Shown one piece after another: positions 1 to 5,552 of a DNA stretch of 10,712 nucleotides; the first letter of the stretch is position 1, and every line of letters starts with the position of its first letter. The notes under the pieces are model-generated. The model ran no database searches, was not told the origin of the DNA, and saw only the letters and a program-made list of their open reading frames with translations. This DNA is from Candidatus Omnitrophota bacterium (lineage in GTDB: Bacteria > Ratteibacteria > UBA8468 > MWAK01): positions 1 to 10,712 of the forward strand of contig JAHJUB010000097.1 in assembly GCA_018829455.1 (NCBI GenBank), given 5' to 3'. The position numbers were made by a program, and so were the translations under genes.

Positions 1-692
1 AGAGTTATCGCGATAAACCGGCGGTAAACGGTCTTTCCCTTAAGGTGGAACAGGGCGAAATCGTCGGGCTTCTGGGACCGAACGGCGCCGGAAAAACAAC
101 CACATTTTACCTTTTGGTCGGCTGGCTCCGTCCGGACCAAGGAAGCGTCCGGCTGAACGATAAAGAGATAACGCGATTGCCGATGTACCGGCGGGCGAGG
201 TTGGGTCTGGGTTATCTGCCGCAGGAACCATCAGTCTTCCGTAAATTGACCGTGGAAGATAACCTGACCGCGGTCCTTCAGTTCCAGCCGCTTTCGGCGA
301 AAGAACAGAAAAAACGCCGGCTGGAAGTGCTGGAAAATATGGGGCTGACCCCGCTTTCGTCGCAAATCGCCGGCACTCTCTCCGGCGGTGAACGCCGCAA
401 GGTTGAGATTGCCCGCAGTCTCGTGCTTAACCCCGCCTACCTTCTGCTGGATGAACCGTTCAGCGGAATTGACCCGATTACCATTGAAGATATCCGCGGG
501 ATTATCCGGAACCTGGCCCGCTCCGGCATCGGAATTTTAATTACCGACCACAACGTCCGCGAGACCCTGTCTATTACAGACCGCTCCTATCTTGTCTTCC
601 AGGGAAAAATTCTGATTTCCGGTTCCGGACCGGAATTGGTAAACAATTCGGAAGCCAGGCGTTTTTACCTCGGGGAAACATTTACCTTGTAA
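1..692 (+). CDS. lptB: LptB, LPS export ABC transporter ATP-binding protein (5' end cut off by window)
   Basis: This is the cytoplasmic ATPase that drives the LptB2FGC complex, which extracts lipopolysaccharide from the inner membrane and pushes it along the Lpt bridge to the outer membrane. The frame is open from base 3 to a TAA at 690-692, giving 229 visible codons. The first visible residues, SYRDKPAVNGLSLKVEQGE, already belong to the ABC fold, so the true start is left of the window. The GTG at 45 lies inside the domain and should not be taken as the start. Visible motifs are Walker A GPNGAGKTT (from base 75), the Q-loop region GYLPQEPSVFRKLTVEDNL, signature LSGGERRKVEIAR, Walker B YLLLDEPFSGIDP and the H-loop ILITDHNV. 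The GYLPQEPSVFRKLTVE stretch is typical of LptB rather than of other small ABC ATPases. About ten residues are probably missing. In many genomes rpoN follows lptB; here a long palindrome and uppS follow. Confidence 0.95.
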   Translation, partial: SYRDKPAVNGLSLKVEQGEIVGLLGPNGAGKTTTFYLLVGWLRPDQGSVRLNDKEITRLPMYRRARLGLGYLPQEPSVFRKLTVEDNLTAVLQFQPLSAKEQKKRRLEVLENMGLTPLSSQIAGTLSGGERRKVEIARSLVLNPAYLLLDEPFSGIDPITIEDIRGIIRNLARSGIGILITDHNVRETLSITDRSYLVFQGKILISGSGPELVNNSEARRFYLGETFTL

Positions 693-701
693 AAATACCC
701 A

Positions 702-881
702 AGCGAGGATGTTTGGTTAAGTAAAACTTCACGGAGTGTTAGAAACAAAACAAGCAAGACGAGTAAATGAGTAGCCGTGGCTCGTCTTGAGGTATAGACG
801 AGAACACGGCGAGCCCTCGTTTATGAGTTGCGTAGTTTTGTCTAACACGCAGGGCGTTTTACGAACCAAACACCGGAGCGT
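702..881. repeat. Long imperfect palindrome (MITE-like) filling the lptB-uppS gap
   Basis: Almost the whole intergenic gap folds back on itself in nested arms. The outer arms are 709-727 (TGTTTGGTT then GTAAAAC) and 856-873 (GTTTTAC then AACCAAACA). The middle arms are 736-751 (GTGTTAGAAACAAAAC) and 835-848 (GTTTTGTCTAACAC). The core is GCCGTG at 774-779 plus CTCGTCT at 781-787, pairing with AGACGAG at 796-802 and CACGGC at 805-810 around an 8-base loop. Between middle arms and core the pairing is imperfect. No T-run follows, so it is not an ordinary intrinsic terminator. Size and architecture suggest a non-autonomous palindromic mobile repeat or a long structured RNA leader; the first is my inference. 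No transposase and no clear target-site duplication are visible. Confidence 0.75.
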
Positions 882-883
882 TT

Positions 884-1573
884 ATGCATGTCGGAATCAT
901 AATGGACGGGAACGGCCGCTGGGCCAAAAAGCACGGCCGGCCGAGGATTTTCGGCCACAAAGTCGGCGCAGACCGGATTGATGAAATCGTACGCGCCTGC
1001 CCGGATTTGGGCGTCAAATATTTATCGCTTTACGCCTTTTCCACGGAGAACTGGAACAGACCGGGAAAAGAAGTCAGTTTTTTGATTAAACTTTTCGCGG
1101 AAAAGATAAAAAACAAAACGGCCGGGATGAAAAAGGAAGGTGTCCGGGTCTTGTTTTTAGGTGACCGGACCGCTTTTCCGGAAACCCTCCAGAACTTGAT
1201 GGCTTACTGCGAATCCGAAACCGCATCCGGCCGGAAAGTTAACGTCGCTCTCTGCCTTAATTACGGAAGCCGGGATGAAATCGTAAGGGCGGCGCGCCGA
1301 ATCGGCGAAGAAGTACAGGCCGGAAGACTGGAACCGTCCCGGATTACCGAAGACCTCTTCAGCCGATATCTTGACACCCGGGAATTGCCGCCGCCGGATT
1401 TAATCATCCGCACCAGCGGAGAGTTGCGGTTGTCCAACTTCCTCCTTTTCCAGTCCGCCTATGCGGAGTTGCATTTCACCCAAACCCTCTGGCCGGATTT
1501 CAGCGTCCCGGAGTTCACTGCCGCGCTCGCCGCTTTTAAGGAAAGAAAGCGGCGCTTCGGAGACGTTCAATGA
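884..1573 (+). CDS. uppS: Isoprenyl transferase / undecaprenyl diphosphate synthase
   Basis: This cytoplasmic cis-prenyltransferase condenses isopentenyl diphosphate units onto farnesyl diphosphate to make undecaprenyl diphosphate, the carrier lipid for peptidoglycan and O-antigen. The protein has 229 residues, slightly shorter than the usual 240-250. The diagnostic N-terminal motif HVGIIMDGNGRWAKK begins at residue 2, with the Mg/pyrophosphate-binding Asp at residue 8. YAFSTENWNRP follows, and the C-terminal motif RTSGELRLSNFLLFQSAYAELHF begins at R176. ATG 884 is the only usable start: GGAG at 875-878 is 5 bases upstream, and the frame upstream has no other start before a TAG at 833. The ribosome binding site lies at the edge of the upstream palindrome. 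The family's usual short leader before HVAIIMDGNGRW is absent, but the catalytic core is complete. Its last codon overlaps the dxr start (ATGA). Confidence 0.95.
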   Translation: MHVGIIMDGNGRWAKKHGRPRIFGHKVGADRIDEIVRACPDLGVKYLSLYAFSTENWNRPGKEVSFLIKLFAEKIKNKTAGMKKEGVRVLFLGDRTAFPETLQNLMAYCESETASGRKVNVALCLNYGSRDEIVRAARRIGEEVQAGRLEPSRITEDLFSRYLDTRELPPPDLIIRTSGELRLSNFLLFQSAYAELHFTQTLWPDFSVPEFTAALAAFKERKRRFGDVQ

Positions 1574-2754
1574 AAAGGATTGTAATCCTTGGCTCCACCG
1601 GTTCCATCGGCTGCAACACGCTGGCGGTTATCCGGCGTTTTCCGGACCGATTTAAGGTTGTGGGCCTTTCCGGTCACAGCCGGGTCGGATTGCTAAGAAA
1701 ACAGACGGCTGAATTCAAACCGGAAGTGGTAACTTTAACCGGCGCAGTTGTTTCCGACCGCGCTGCTTTAGCGAAAAAAGGTTTCGGGGAAAGAACGAAA
1801 TTGCTTTTTGGAACCAACGGATTGCGCCGGATGCTCTTTTGTCCGGAGGTGGATCTGGTGGTACTGGCGATTCCCGGCACGGATTCTCTGATGCCGGCTT
1901 TCTGGGCCGTAGAATCAGGCGCAAACCTGGCGTTGGCCAGCAAAGAAGCGTTGGTAATGGCCGGTAGTCTCCTGACGGATAAGGCAAAAAAATCCGGCGT
2001 TCAAATCATTCCTCTGGACAGCGAACATAATGCCATTTTCCAAATCGTTTCGGCTTTTCCGAAGCGAAGTATTAAAAAGATTTATCTTACCGCCAGCGGC
2101 GGTCCCTTCTGGCAAAAAAAGAAAGGGAAGATGAGTTTGGAAGATGTTTTGGCCCATCCGGTCTGGAAAATGGGCCGGAAGATTACCGTTGACAGCGCGA
2201 CAATGGTGAATAAGGCCCTGGAAATAATTGAGGCGCATTATTTGTTCGGTTTGCCGCCGAAAAAAATTGGAGTTTTGATTCATCCGCAGGTTGCGGTCCA
2301 CGGGATGGTTGAATTTGACGACGGTTTCACCATAGCCAATCTTTCCGCCCCCGATATGCGGCTGTCGATCGCCTCCGGGCTCTTCTGGCCGGAAAAGCCG
2401 CCGGCCAATTCGGTATCTACTTCGCTTTGCCTGGAGGATTTGGGTAAACTCACCTTTCACCGACCAACTCACCGCCAGTTCCCGGCTTTGACTCTTGCCT
2501 ATCGCATCCTGGAGAAGGGCGGTAGTTATCCGGTAAGGTTTTCGGTGGCGAACGAAGAAGCGGTCAACGCTTTCCTGAACGGGTTGATTGAATTTGAAGA
2601 AATCCTGCCTCTGGTGAAAAAGGTCATGGCAAAAGAAACGCCTTCTTCCCGGTTGACGCTGGCCGAAGTACTGAAAATTTCCGAAGAAACCCGGCAGCTC
2701 ACCCGTTTCCTTTTAGGGATTCCCGTCAATGCCTCAGGCTCTTTCTCACAATGA
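1570..2754 (+). CDS. dxr: 1-deoxy-D-xylulose 5-phosphate reductoisomerase
   Basis: Dxr (IspC) converts 1-deoxy-D-xylulose 5-phosphate to 2-C-methyl-D-erythritol 4-phosphate with NADPH, the committed step of the MEP isoprenoid pathway. At 394 residues it has normal family length. The NADPH-binding loop GSTGSIG is at residues 8-14, followed by the conserved ASKEALVMAG. The metal-binding Asp150 and Glu152 are in LDSEHNAIFQ, then come LTASGGPF, HPVWKMGRKITVDSATMVNKALE (with N214, K215, E218) and HPQVAVHGMVEFDDG. All key catalytic residues are present. ATG 1570 overlaps the uppS stop by four bases and has GGAG at 1559-1562 seven bases upstream, indicating translational coupling. In many bacteria cdsA sits between uppS and dxr; here it does not. 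The 3' end overlaps pabB by 26 bases in another frame. Confidence 0.96.
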   Translation: MKRIVILGSTGSIGCNTLAVIRRFPDRFKVVGLSGHSRVGLLRKQTAEFKPEVVTLTGAVVSDRAALAKKGFGERTKLLFGTNGLRRMLFCPEVDLVVLAIPGTDSLMPAFWAVESGANLALASKEALVMAGSLLTDKAKKSGVQIIPLDSEHNAIFQIVSAFPKRSIKKIYLTASGGPFWQKKKGKMSLEDVLAHPVWKMGRKITVDSATMVNKALEIIEAHYLFGLPPKKIGVLIHPQVAVHGMVEFDDGFTIANLSAPDMRLSIASGLFWPEKPPANSVSTSLCLEDLGKLTFHRPTHRQFPALTLAYRILEKGGSYPVRFSVANEEAVNAFLNGLIEFEEILPLVKKVMAKETPSSRLTLAEVLKISEETRQLTRFLLGIPVNASGSFSQ

Positions 2755-3997
2755 AATGACCCCTTACCATTCTTTACCAGTTAAAAACACCCTCTCTTTT
2801 CTCGCCGATAAAGAGCCTTTTGCGCTTCTGGAGACTACCCGCTGCGACCCCAAAAACTTTCTTTCCTATATCTTTTGTAAACCGGCCGGCAAAATTGAAA
2901 TCAATAATTATTCGGACCTGCCCCTGTTCTTCAATCAAATAGACTCTTTTTTGAAGACAGGCTATTACCTGGCCGGTTTCTTTTCTTACGAGGCCGGCAA
3001 TTCCTTTAATGTAGGGGCGCCATTCATGGCGCCCGCGGGTCGCATAAATGCGACCCCTACAATTCCCCTTGCCCGTTTTTATCTCTTCCGGAAACCGCTG
3101 ATATTTGACCATCAATCCGGTCTCTTCTCCGGCGGTTCCCTGCCGGAGGAGTCCGGATTTCCCGAAAATTATACCTTAAACAAACCCCTGCTCAACGTCG
3201 GTTTTACGGAATATAAAAAAAACGTCGGCCGCATCAAAGAACTAATTACGGCCGGAGATACTTACCAGGTTAACTATACCCTGAAATGCAAGTTTAATTT
3301 TTCCGGTTCTTCTTTCGGCCTTTACCAGGACCTGCGGGAAAGGCAAACGGTCGCTTATTCCGCTTTCATCAAAGACCACGACTTTTCCCTGCTCTCTTTC
3401 TCTCCGGAACTCTTCTTCCGCAAGTTCGGTCAAAAGATTATTGTCCGGCCGATGAAAGGCACCATCAGCCGGGGAAAAGATGCTTGCCGGGACAGACAGC
3501 AGATACAACTTTTGGAGCAGAGCCCTAAAGAACGCTCCGAAAACGTAATGATTGTTGACCTTATGCGCAGCGATTTAGGCCGGGTTTCCGAGGTGGGTAC
3601 GGTTCGGACTAATTCGCTCTTTGATATTGAAGAATATGAAACACTCTTTCAGATGACTTCCACTATTTCCGGTATCCTTAAAGAGAACCTTTCTTTCGGG
3701 GGCTTGTTTGAAGCCATTTTCCCTTCCGGTTCGGTTACCGGCGCGCCCAAAATCAGAACGATGGAAATCATCCGGGAACTGGAAAAGGAAGAACGCGGCG
3801 TCTATACCGGAGCCGTGGGGGTTTTCTTTCCCAACCGTGACGCGGTCTTTAACGTAGCTATCCGCACCCTTCTTATTACCGGAAAAGAAGGTGAAATGGG
3901 GATTGGCGGCGGAATCACCTTTGATTCCAACTCCAGGCGGGAGTATGAAGAGTGTAAACTAAAAGCGCTCTTTTTCGTCGACAATTACCCCCCCTGA
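2729..3997 (+). CDS. pabB: Aminodeoxychorismate synthase component I (PabB) with an in-frame repeat insertion
   Basis: PabB converts chorismate plus ammonia from the PabA glutaminase to 4-amino-4-deoxychorismate, on the way to p-aminobenzoate and folate. The 422-residue protein has a full chorismate-binding domain: IKELITAGDTYQVNYTLKC, PMKGTISRG (K243), EQSPKERSENVMIVDLMRSDLGRV, TSTISGIL, PSGSVTGAPKIRTMEIIRELE, VYTGAVGVF and GIGGGITFDSNSRREYEECKLKA. The K of PMKGT and the overall layout favour PabB over anthranilate synthase TrpE, and no fused PabC lyase domain follows. ATG 2729 is preferred because AGGGA lies 9 bases upstream; ATG 2756, just after the dxr stop, would give 413 residues but has no visible ribosome binding site. 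Residues about 95-111 (VGAPFMAPAGRINATPT) are encoded by a palindromic repeat sitting in a loop after the conserved SYEAG. The last residues (YPP) and the tandem stops TGA TAA come from the downstream C/G-rich repeat. Confidence 0.92.
   Translation: MPQALSHNEMTPYHSLPVKNTLSFLADKEPFALLETTRCDPKNFLSYIFCKPAGKIEINNYSDLPLFFNQIDSFLKTGYYLAGFFSYEAGNSFNVGAPFMAPAGRINATPTIPLARFYLFRKPLIFDHQSGLFSGGSLPEESGFPENYTLNKPLLNVGFTEYKKNVGRIKELITAGDTYQVNYTLKCKFNFSGSSFGLYQDLRERQTVAYSAFIKDHDFSLLSFSPELFFRKFGQKIIVRPMKGTISRGKDACRDRQQIQLLEQSPKERSENVMIVDLMRSDLGRVSEVGTVRTNSLFDIEEYETLFQMTSTISGILKENLSFGGLFEAIFPSGSVTGAPKIRTMEIIRELEKEERGVYTGAVGVFFPNRDAVFNVAIRTLLITGKEGEMGIGGGITFDSNSRREYEECKLKALFFVDNYPP
3011..3060 (+). repeat. 50-base double-hairpin repeat, copy A (inside pabB)
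   Basis: The element begins GTAGGGG and ends CCCCTAC. It contains two perfect 9-bp hairpins with 2-base loops: 3015-3034 (GGGCGCCAT / ATGGCGCCC, loop TC) and 3037-3056 (GGGTCGCAT / ATGCGACCC, loop AA). The terminal GTAGG/CCTAC bases can close an outer stem, giving a cloverleaf-like fold. It stays in the pabB frame and encodes VGAPFMAPAGRINATPT. Copy B lies inverted at 6654-6703; the first 30 bases of copy A are identical to the reverse complement of copy B. Confidence 0.9.
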
Positions 3998-4052
3998 TAA
4001 GGGGGGCACGGGGGGTTATCTCCCCCCTGACAAGGGGGGCGAGGGGGGTTAT
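3989..4052 (+). repeat. Two tandem 31-base C/G-rich repeat units (period 33)
   Basis: Unit 1 is 3989-4019 and unit 2 is 4022-4052. Each runs as six C, TGAYAA, six G, a three-base variable step, six G, then TTAT. They differ at three positions and are separated by two bases, so the period is 33 bases, or 11 codons. In the DUF559 frame they read PPDKGGTGGY and PPDKGGEGGY. Each unit can form a C6/G6 hairpin. In the pabB frame, unit 1 gives the tandem stops TGA TAA; unit 2 carries TGACAA instead. Confidence 0.85.
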
Positions 4053-4436
4053 ATCCCCTACAATCCGGTTCTTACAGAGAAGGCCCGAGAAAATAGAAAA
4101 AATCCAACACCCGCCGAAAATAAATTATGGTTCAAGGTACTGCAAAACAAGCGATTTGCCAATCGCAAGTTCACCCGTCAAAAGCCGCTGGACCAATATA
4201 TCGTTGATTTCTACTGCGCTGAACTGATGCTGGCGATTGAAATTGACGGCGATAGTCATGCGGAACAAGTGAACTATGATCTACAACGCACAGCGCGCCT
4301 CAATCAAATCGGGATTGATGTGATTCGATATGCCAACCAGGAAGTTTTGAATAATCCGGAAGGTGTATATTCTGACTTGTTTGAGAAGATTAAGCGCAGA
4401 CAACAAAAACCCCCCAAAGTCCCCAACCCCCTAAAT

Positions 4437-4452
4437 CCCCCTTGTCAGGGGG
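4437..4452 (-). repeat. Inverted right-end copy of the DUF559 cassette repeat
   Basis: CCCCCTTGTCAGGGGG is an exact 16-base inverted match to 4023-4038. Looser similarity extends left through the C-rich stretch from 4410. It is itself nearly palindromic. The TTGTCA in its centre forms the candidate -35 box of the rseP promoter. Confidence 0.8.
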
Positions 4453-4471
4453 ACTTTTTATGTGGTAAAAT
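4442..4471 (+). promoter_or_regulatory. Candidate sigma-70 promoter for rseP
   Basis: TTGTCA (4442-4447) and TAAAAT (4466-4471) are separated by 18 bases. Both are close to the consensus TTGACA and TATAAT. The expected transcription start, about 7 bases after the -10 box, falls at about 4478, next to ATG 4479. No Shine-Dalgarno sequence precedes that ATG, so the transcript could be leaderless. The -35 box lies inside the cassette's right repeat. This rests only on matching the consensus. Confidence 0.5.
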
Positions 4472-4478
4472 AAATAAT

Positions 4479-5552
4479 ATGATAGTTCACTTAATCAATA
4501 TTCTGGCGGTCGTCTTTATTTTTGGGGTGTTAATCATCTCCCATGAACTCGGTCACTTCTGGACCGCCCGGAAATGCGGGGTAAAGGTAGAATTGTTTAC
4601 CTTTGGTTTCGGACCCAAACTCTTTGGTTTCAAGAGAGGCGATACTCTCTACCAGGTTGCCCTGATTCCGTTCGGCGGCGCGGTAAAACTGGCCGGAGAA
4701 GATGGTTACGGAAAGGAAGAGCCGAAAGGCGATGAATATTTCGCCAAACCGGCCGGACAGCGTGCTTTAATCCTCATTATGGGTTCGGTTCACAACCTCG
4801 TTCTGGGATTTCTGGTTTTTGCGCTTGTCTTTATTTTGGGGATACAGACGGTCAATTACCGGCAGCCGCTGGTAGGCGAAATGCAACCCGGTTTTCCGGC
4901 TCAGAGCGTTGGAATCAAGAGCGGAGATTTGATTACCCGGGTCGCCGGCAAGAAGGTAACCGACTGGCTGACGCTCTCCAAAGAAATTCACCGATACCCG
5001 GGTCAGGAGATTACGCTGGAGATTCTTCGGGGAAAAGAGTTTTTGAACTTCAAGGTTATTCCGAAGATTGAAACGATTAAGACGGCGCAAGGACAGGAGA
5101 CCGTTGGTTTGATTGGAATTATACCGTCCGTAACCAGGGAAAAGTTTGGCGTTATCCCGGCGTTCGGTCGGGCCGGCAAAGAAACGTTCCGGGTTGCCGG
5201 ACTCATCTTCTACTACCTGGGTAAACTATTCACCCGCGAACTTTCTACCCGGGAACTGGCCGGTCCGGTAGGCATCGCCCAGATGACCGGGCAGTTTGTG
5301 CAAACCGGCTGGAGCGGTTTTCTTTACTTTCTGGCGCTTTTGAGCGTGAACCTTTCCATTGTAAATCTGTTCCCTTTTCCGATGCTTGACGGTGGGCACG
5401 TTGCCGGCGTGCTGATTGAAAGCATCCGAAAACGCAAGCCCAGCCGTCGTTTTCTGGAAATATCCCAAACGCTCGGGTTTGGCCTGATAATCCTCCTGGC
5501 GCTCTTCGTTACGTACAACGACATTTTAAGAATTTTCAGCCGCAAAATGTAA
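4479..5552 (+). CDS. rseP: RseP-type site-2 intramembrane zinc metalloprotease
   Basis: RseP is an inner-membrane S2P-family protease that cuts anti-sigma factors or other membrane proteins and clears signal-peptide remnants. From ATG 4479 it has 357 residues. A first membrane segment, LINILAVVFIFGVLII, leads into the active site HELGH (H22, E23, H26). The conserved LIPFGGAVKLAGED loop follows, then a second membrane segment near LVLGFLVFALVFILGI, a single PDZ domain (about LVGEMQPGFPAQSVGIKSGDLITRVAG) and NLFPFPMLDGGH with the third zinc ligand D304. E. coli RseP (about 450 residues) has two PDZ domains; one is common in other phyla. ATG 4227 would give a 441-residue DUF559 fusion, but 4479 starts exactly where RseP homology and the first membrane helix begin. 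The stop overlaps the ispG start (TAATG). Confidence 0.92.
   Translation: MIVHLINILAVVFIFGVLIISHELGHFWTARKCGVKVELFTFGFGPKLFGFKRGDTLYQVALIPFGGAVKLAGEDGYGKEEPKGDEYFAKPAGQRALILIMGSVHNLVLGFLVFALVFILGIQTVNYRQPLVGEMQPGFPAQSVGIKSGDLITRVAGKKVTDWLTLSKEIHRYPGQEITLEILRGKEFLNFKVIPKIETIKTAQGQETVGLIGIIPSVTREKFGVIPAFGRAGKETFRVAGLIFYYLGKLFTRELSTRELAGPVGIAQMTGQFVQTGWSGFLYFLALLSVNLSIVNLFPFPMLDGGHVAGVLIESIRKRKPSRRFLEISQTLGFGLIILLALFVTYNDILRIFSRKM

Larger units (their letters stand above)
3988..4453. mobile_element. Putative DUF559 cassette bounded by C/G-rich repeats
   Basis: A roughly 466-base block between pabB and rseP carries C/G-rich repeats at both ends and a DUF559 reading frame between them. The left side has two tandem copies of a 31-base unit. 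The right side carries an inverted copy: CCCCCTTGTCAGGGGG at 4437-4452 is the exact reverse complement of CCCCCTGACAAGGGGG at 4023-4038. Repeats of this kind are often found next to, or translated together with, DUF559 frames in other bacteria (from memory, not checked here). That the whole block moved as a unit is inference; no transposase or target duplication is visible. Confidence 0.6.
4053..4478 (+). pseudogene. DUF559 (Vsr-like endonuclease fold) frame without a normal start, open into rseP
   Basis: The frame is open from 3963 (after a TAA at 3960-3962) and reads, from 4053, IPYNPVLTEKARENRKNP, then TPAENKLWFKVLQNKRFANR, KFTRQKPLDQYIVDFYC, LAIEIDGDSHAEQ and IDVIRYANQEVLNNPEGV. This is a nearly complete DUF559 domain, a family with the PD-(D/E)XK / very-short-patch-repair-like fold. 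The likely catalytic Asp of VDF (4206) and the Glu and Asp of EIDG (4239, 4245) are intact. There is no ATG, GTG or TTG between 3963 and 4227, and ATG 4227 lies inside the domain, past the first catalytic Asp. There is also no stop before rseP in the same frame. It may be a decayed gene, or may use a rare start such as ATC or ATT. Its cellular role is unknown. Confidence 0.65.

Noticed and set aside
45..692. GTG 45 as the start of lptB
   Set aside because: The upstream frame (SYRDKPAVNGLSLK) is typical LptB sequence, so the gene continues beyond the left edge.
702..881. Intrinsic terminator of lptB
   Set aside because: The hairpin is far too long and no T-run follows it.
787..981. Small plus-strand frame across the palindrome and uppS start
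   Set aside because: It overlaps uppS in another frame, its sequence comes largely from the palindrome, and it resembles no known protein.
1915..2472. Long minus-strand open frame opposite dxr
   Set aside because: It is a shadow of dxr, with no family-like motifs and no independent start signals.
2729..3997. Anthranilate synthase component I (TrpE) instead of PabB
   Set aside because: The PMKGT lysine motif, short length and lack of trp neighbours favour PabB.
3989..4052. CRISPR-like array from two 31-base repeats
   Set aside because: The units are separated by only two bases, are internally palindromic C/G tracts, and have no spacers or cas genes.
4227..5552. A single 441-residue DUF559-RseP fusion protein
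   Set aside because: ATG 4227 lies inside the DUF559 domain after one of its catalytic residues, and RseP homology begins exactly at ATG 4479, just after a promoter-like site. Kept only as a possibility to test.
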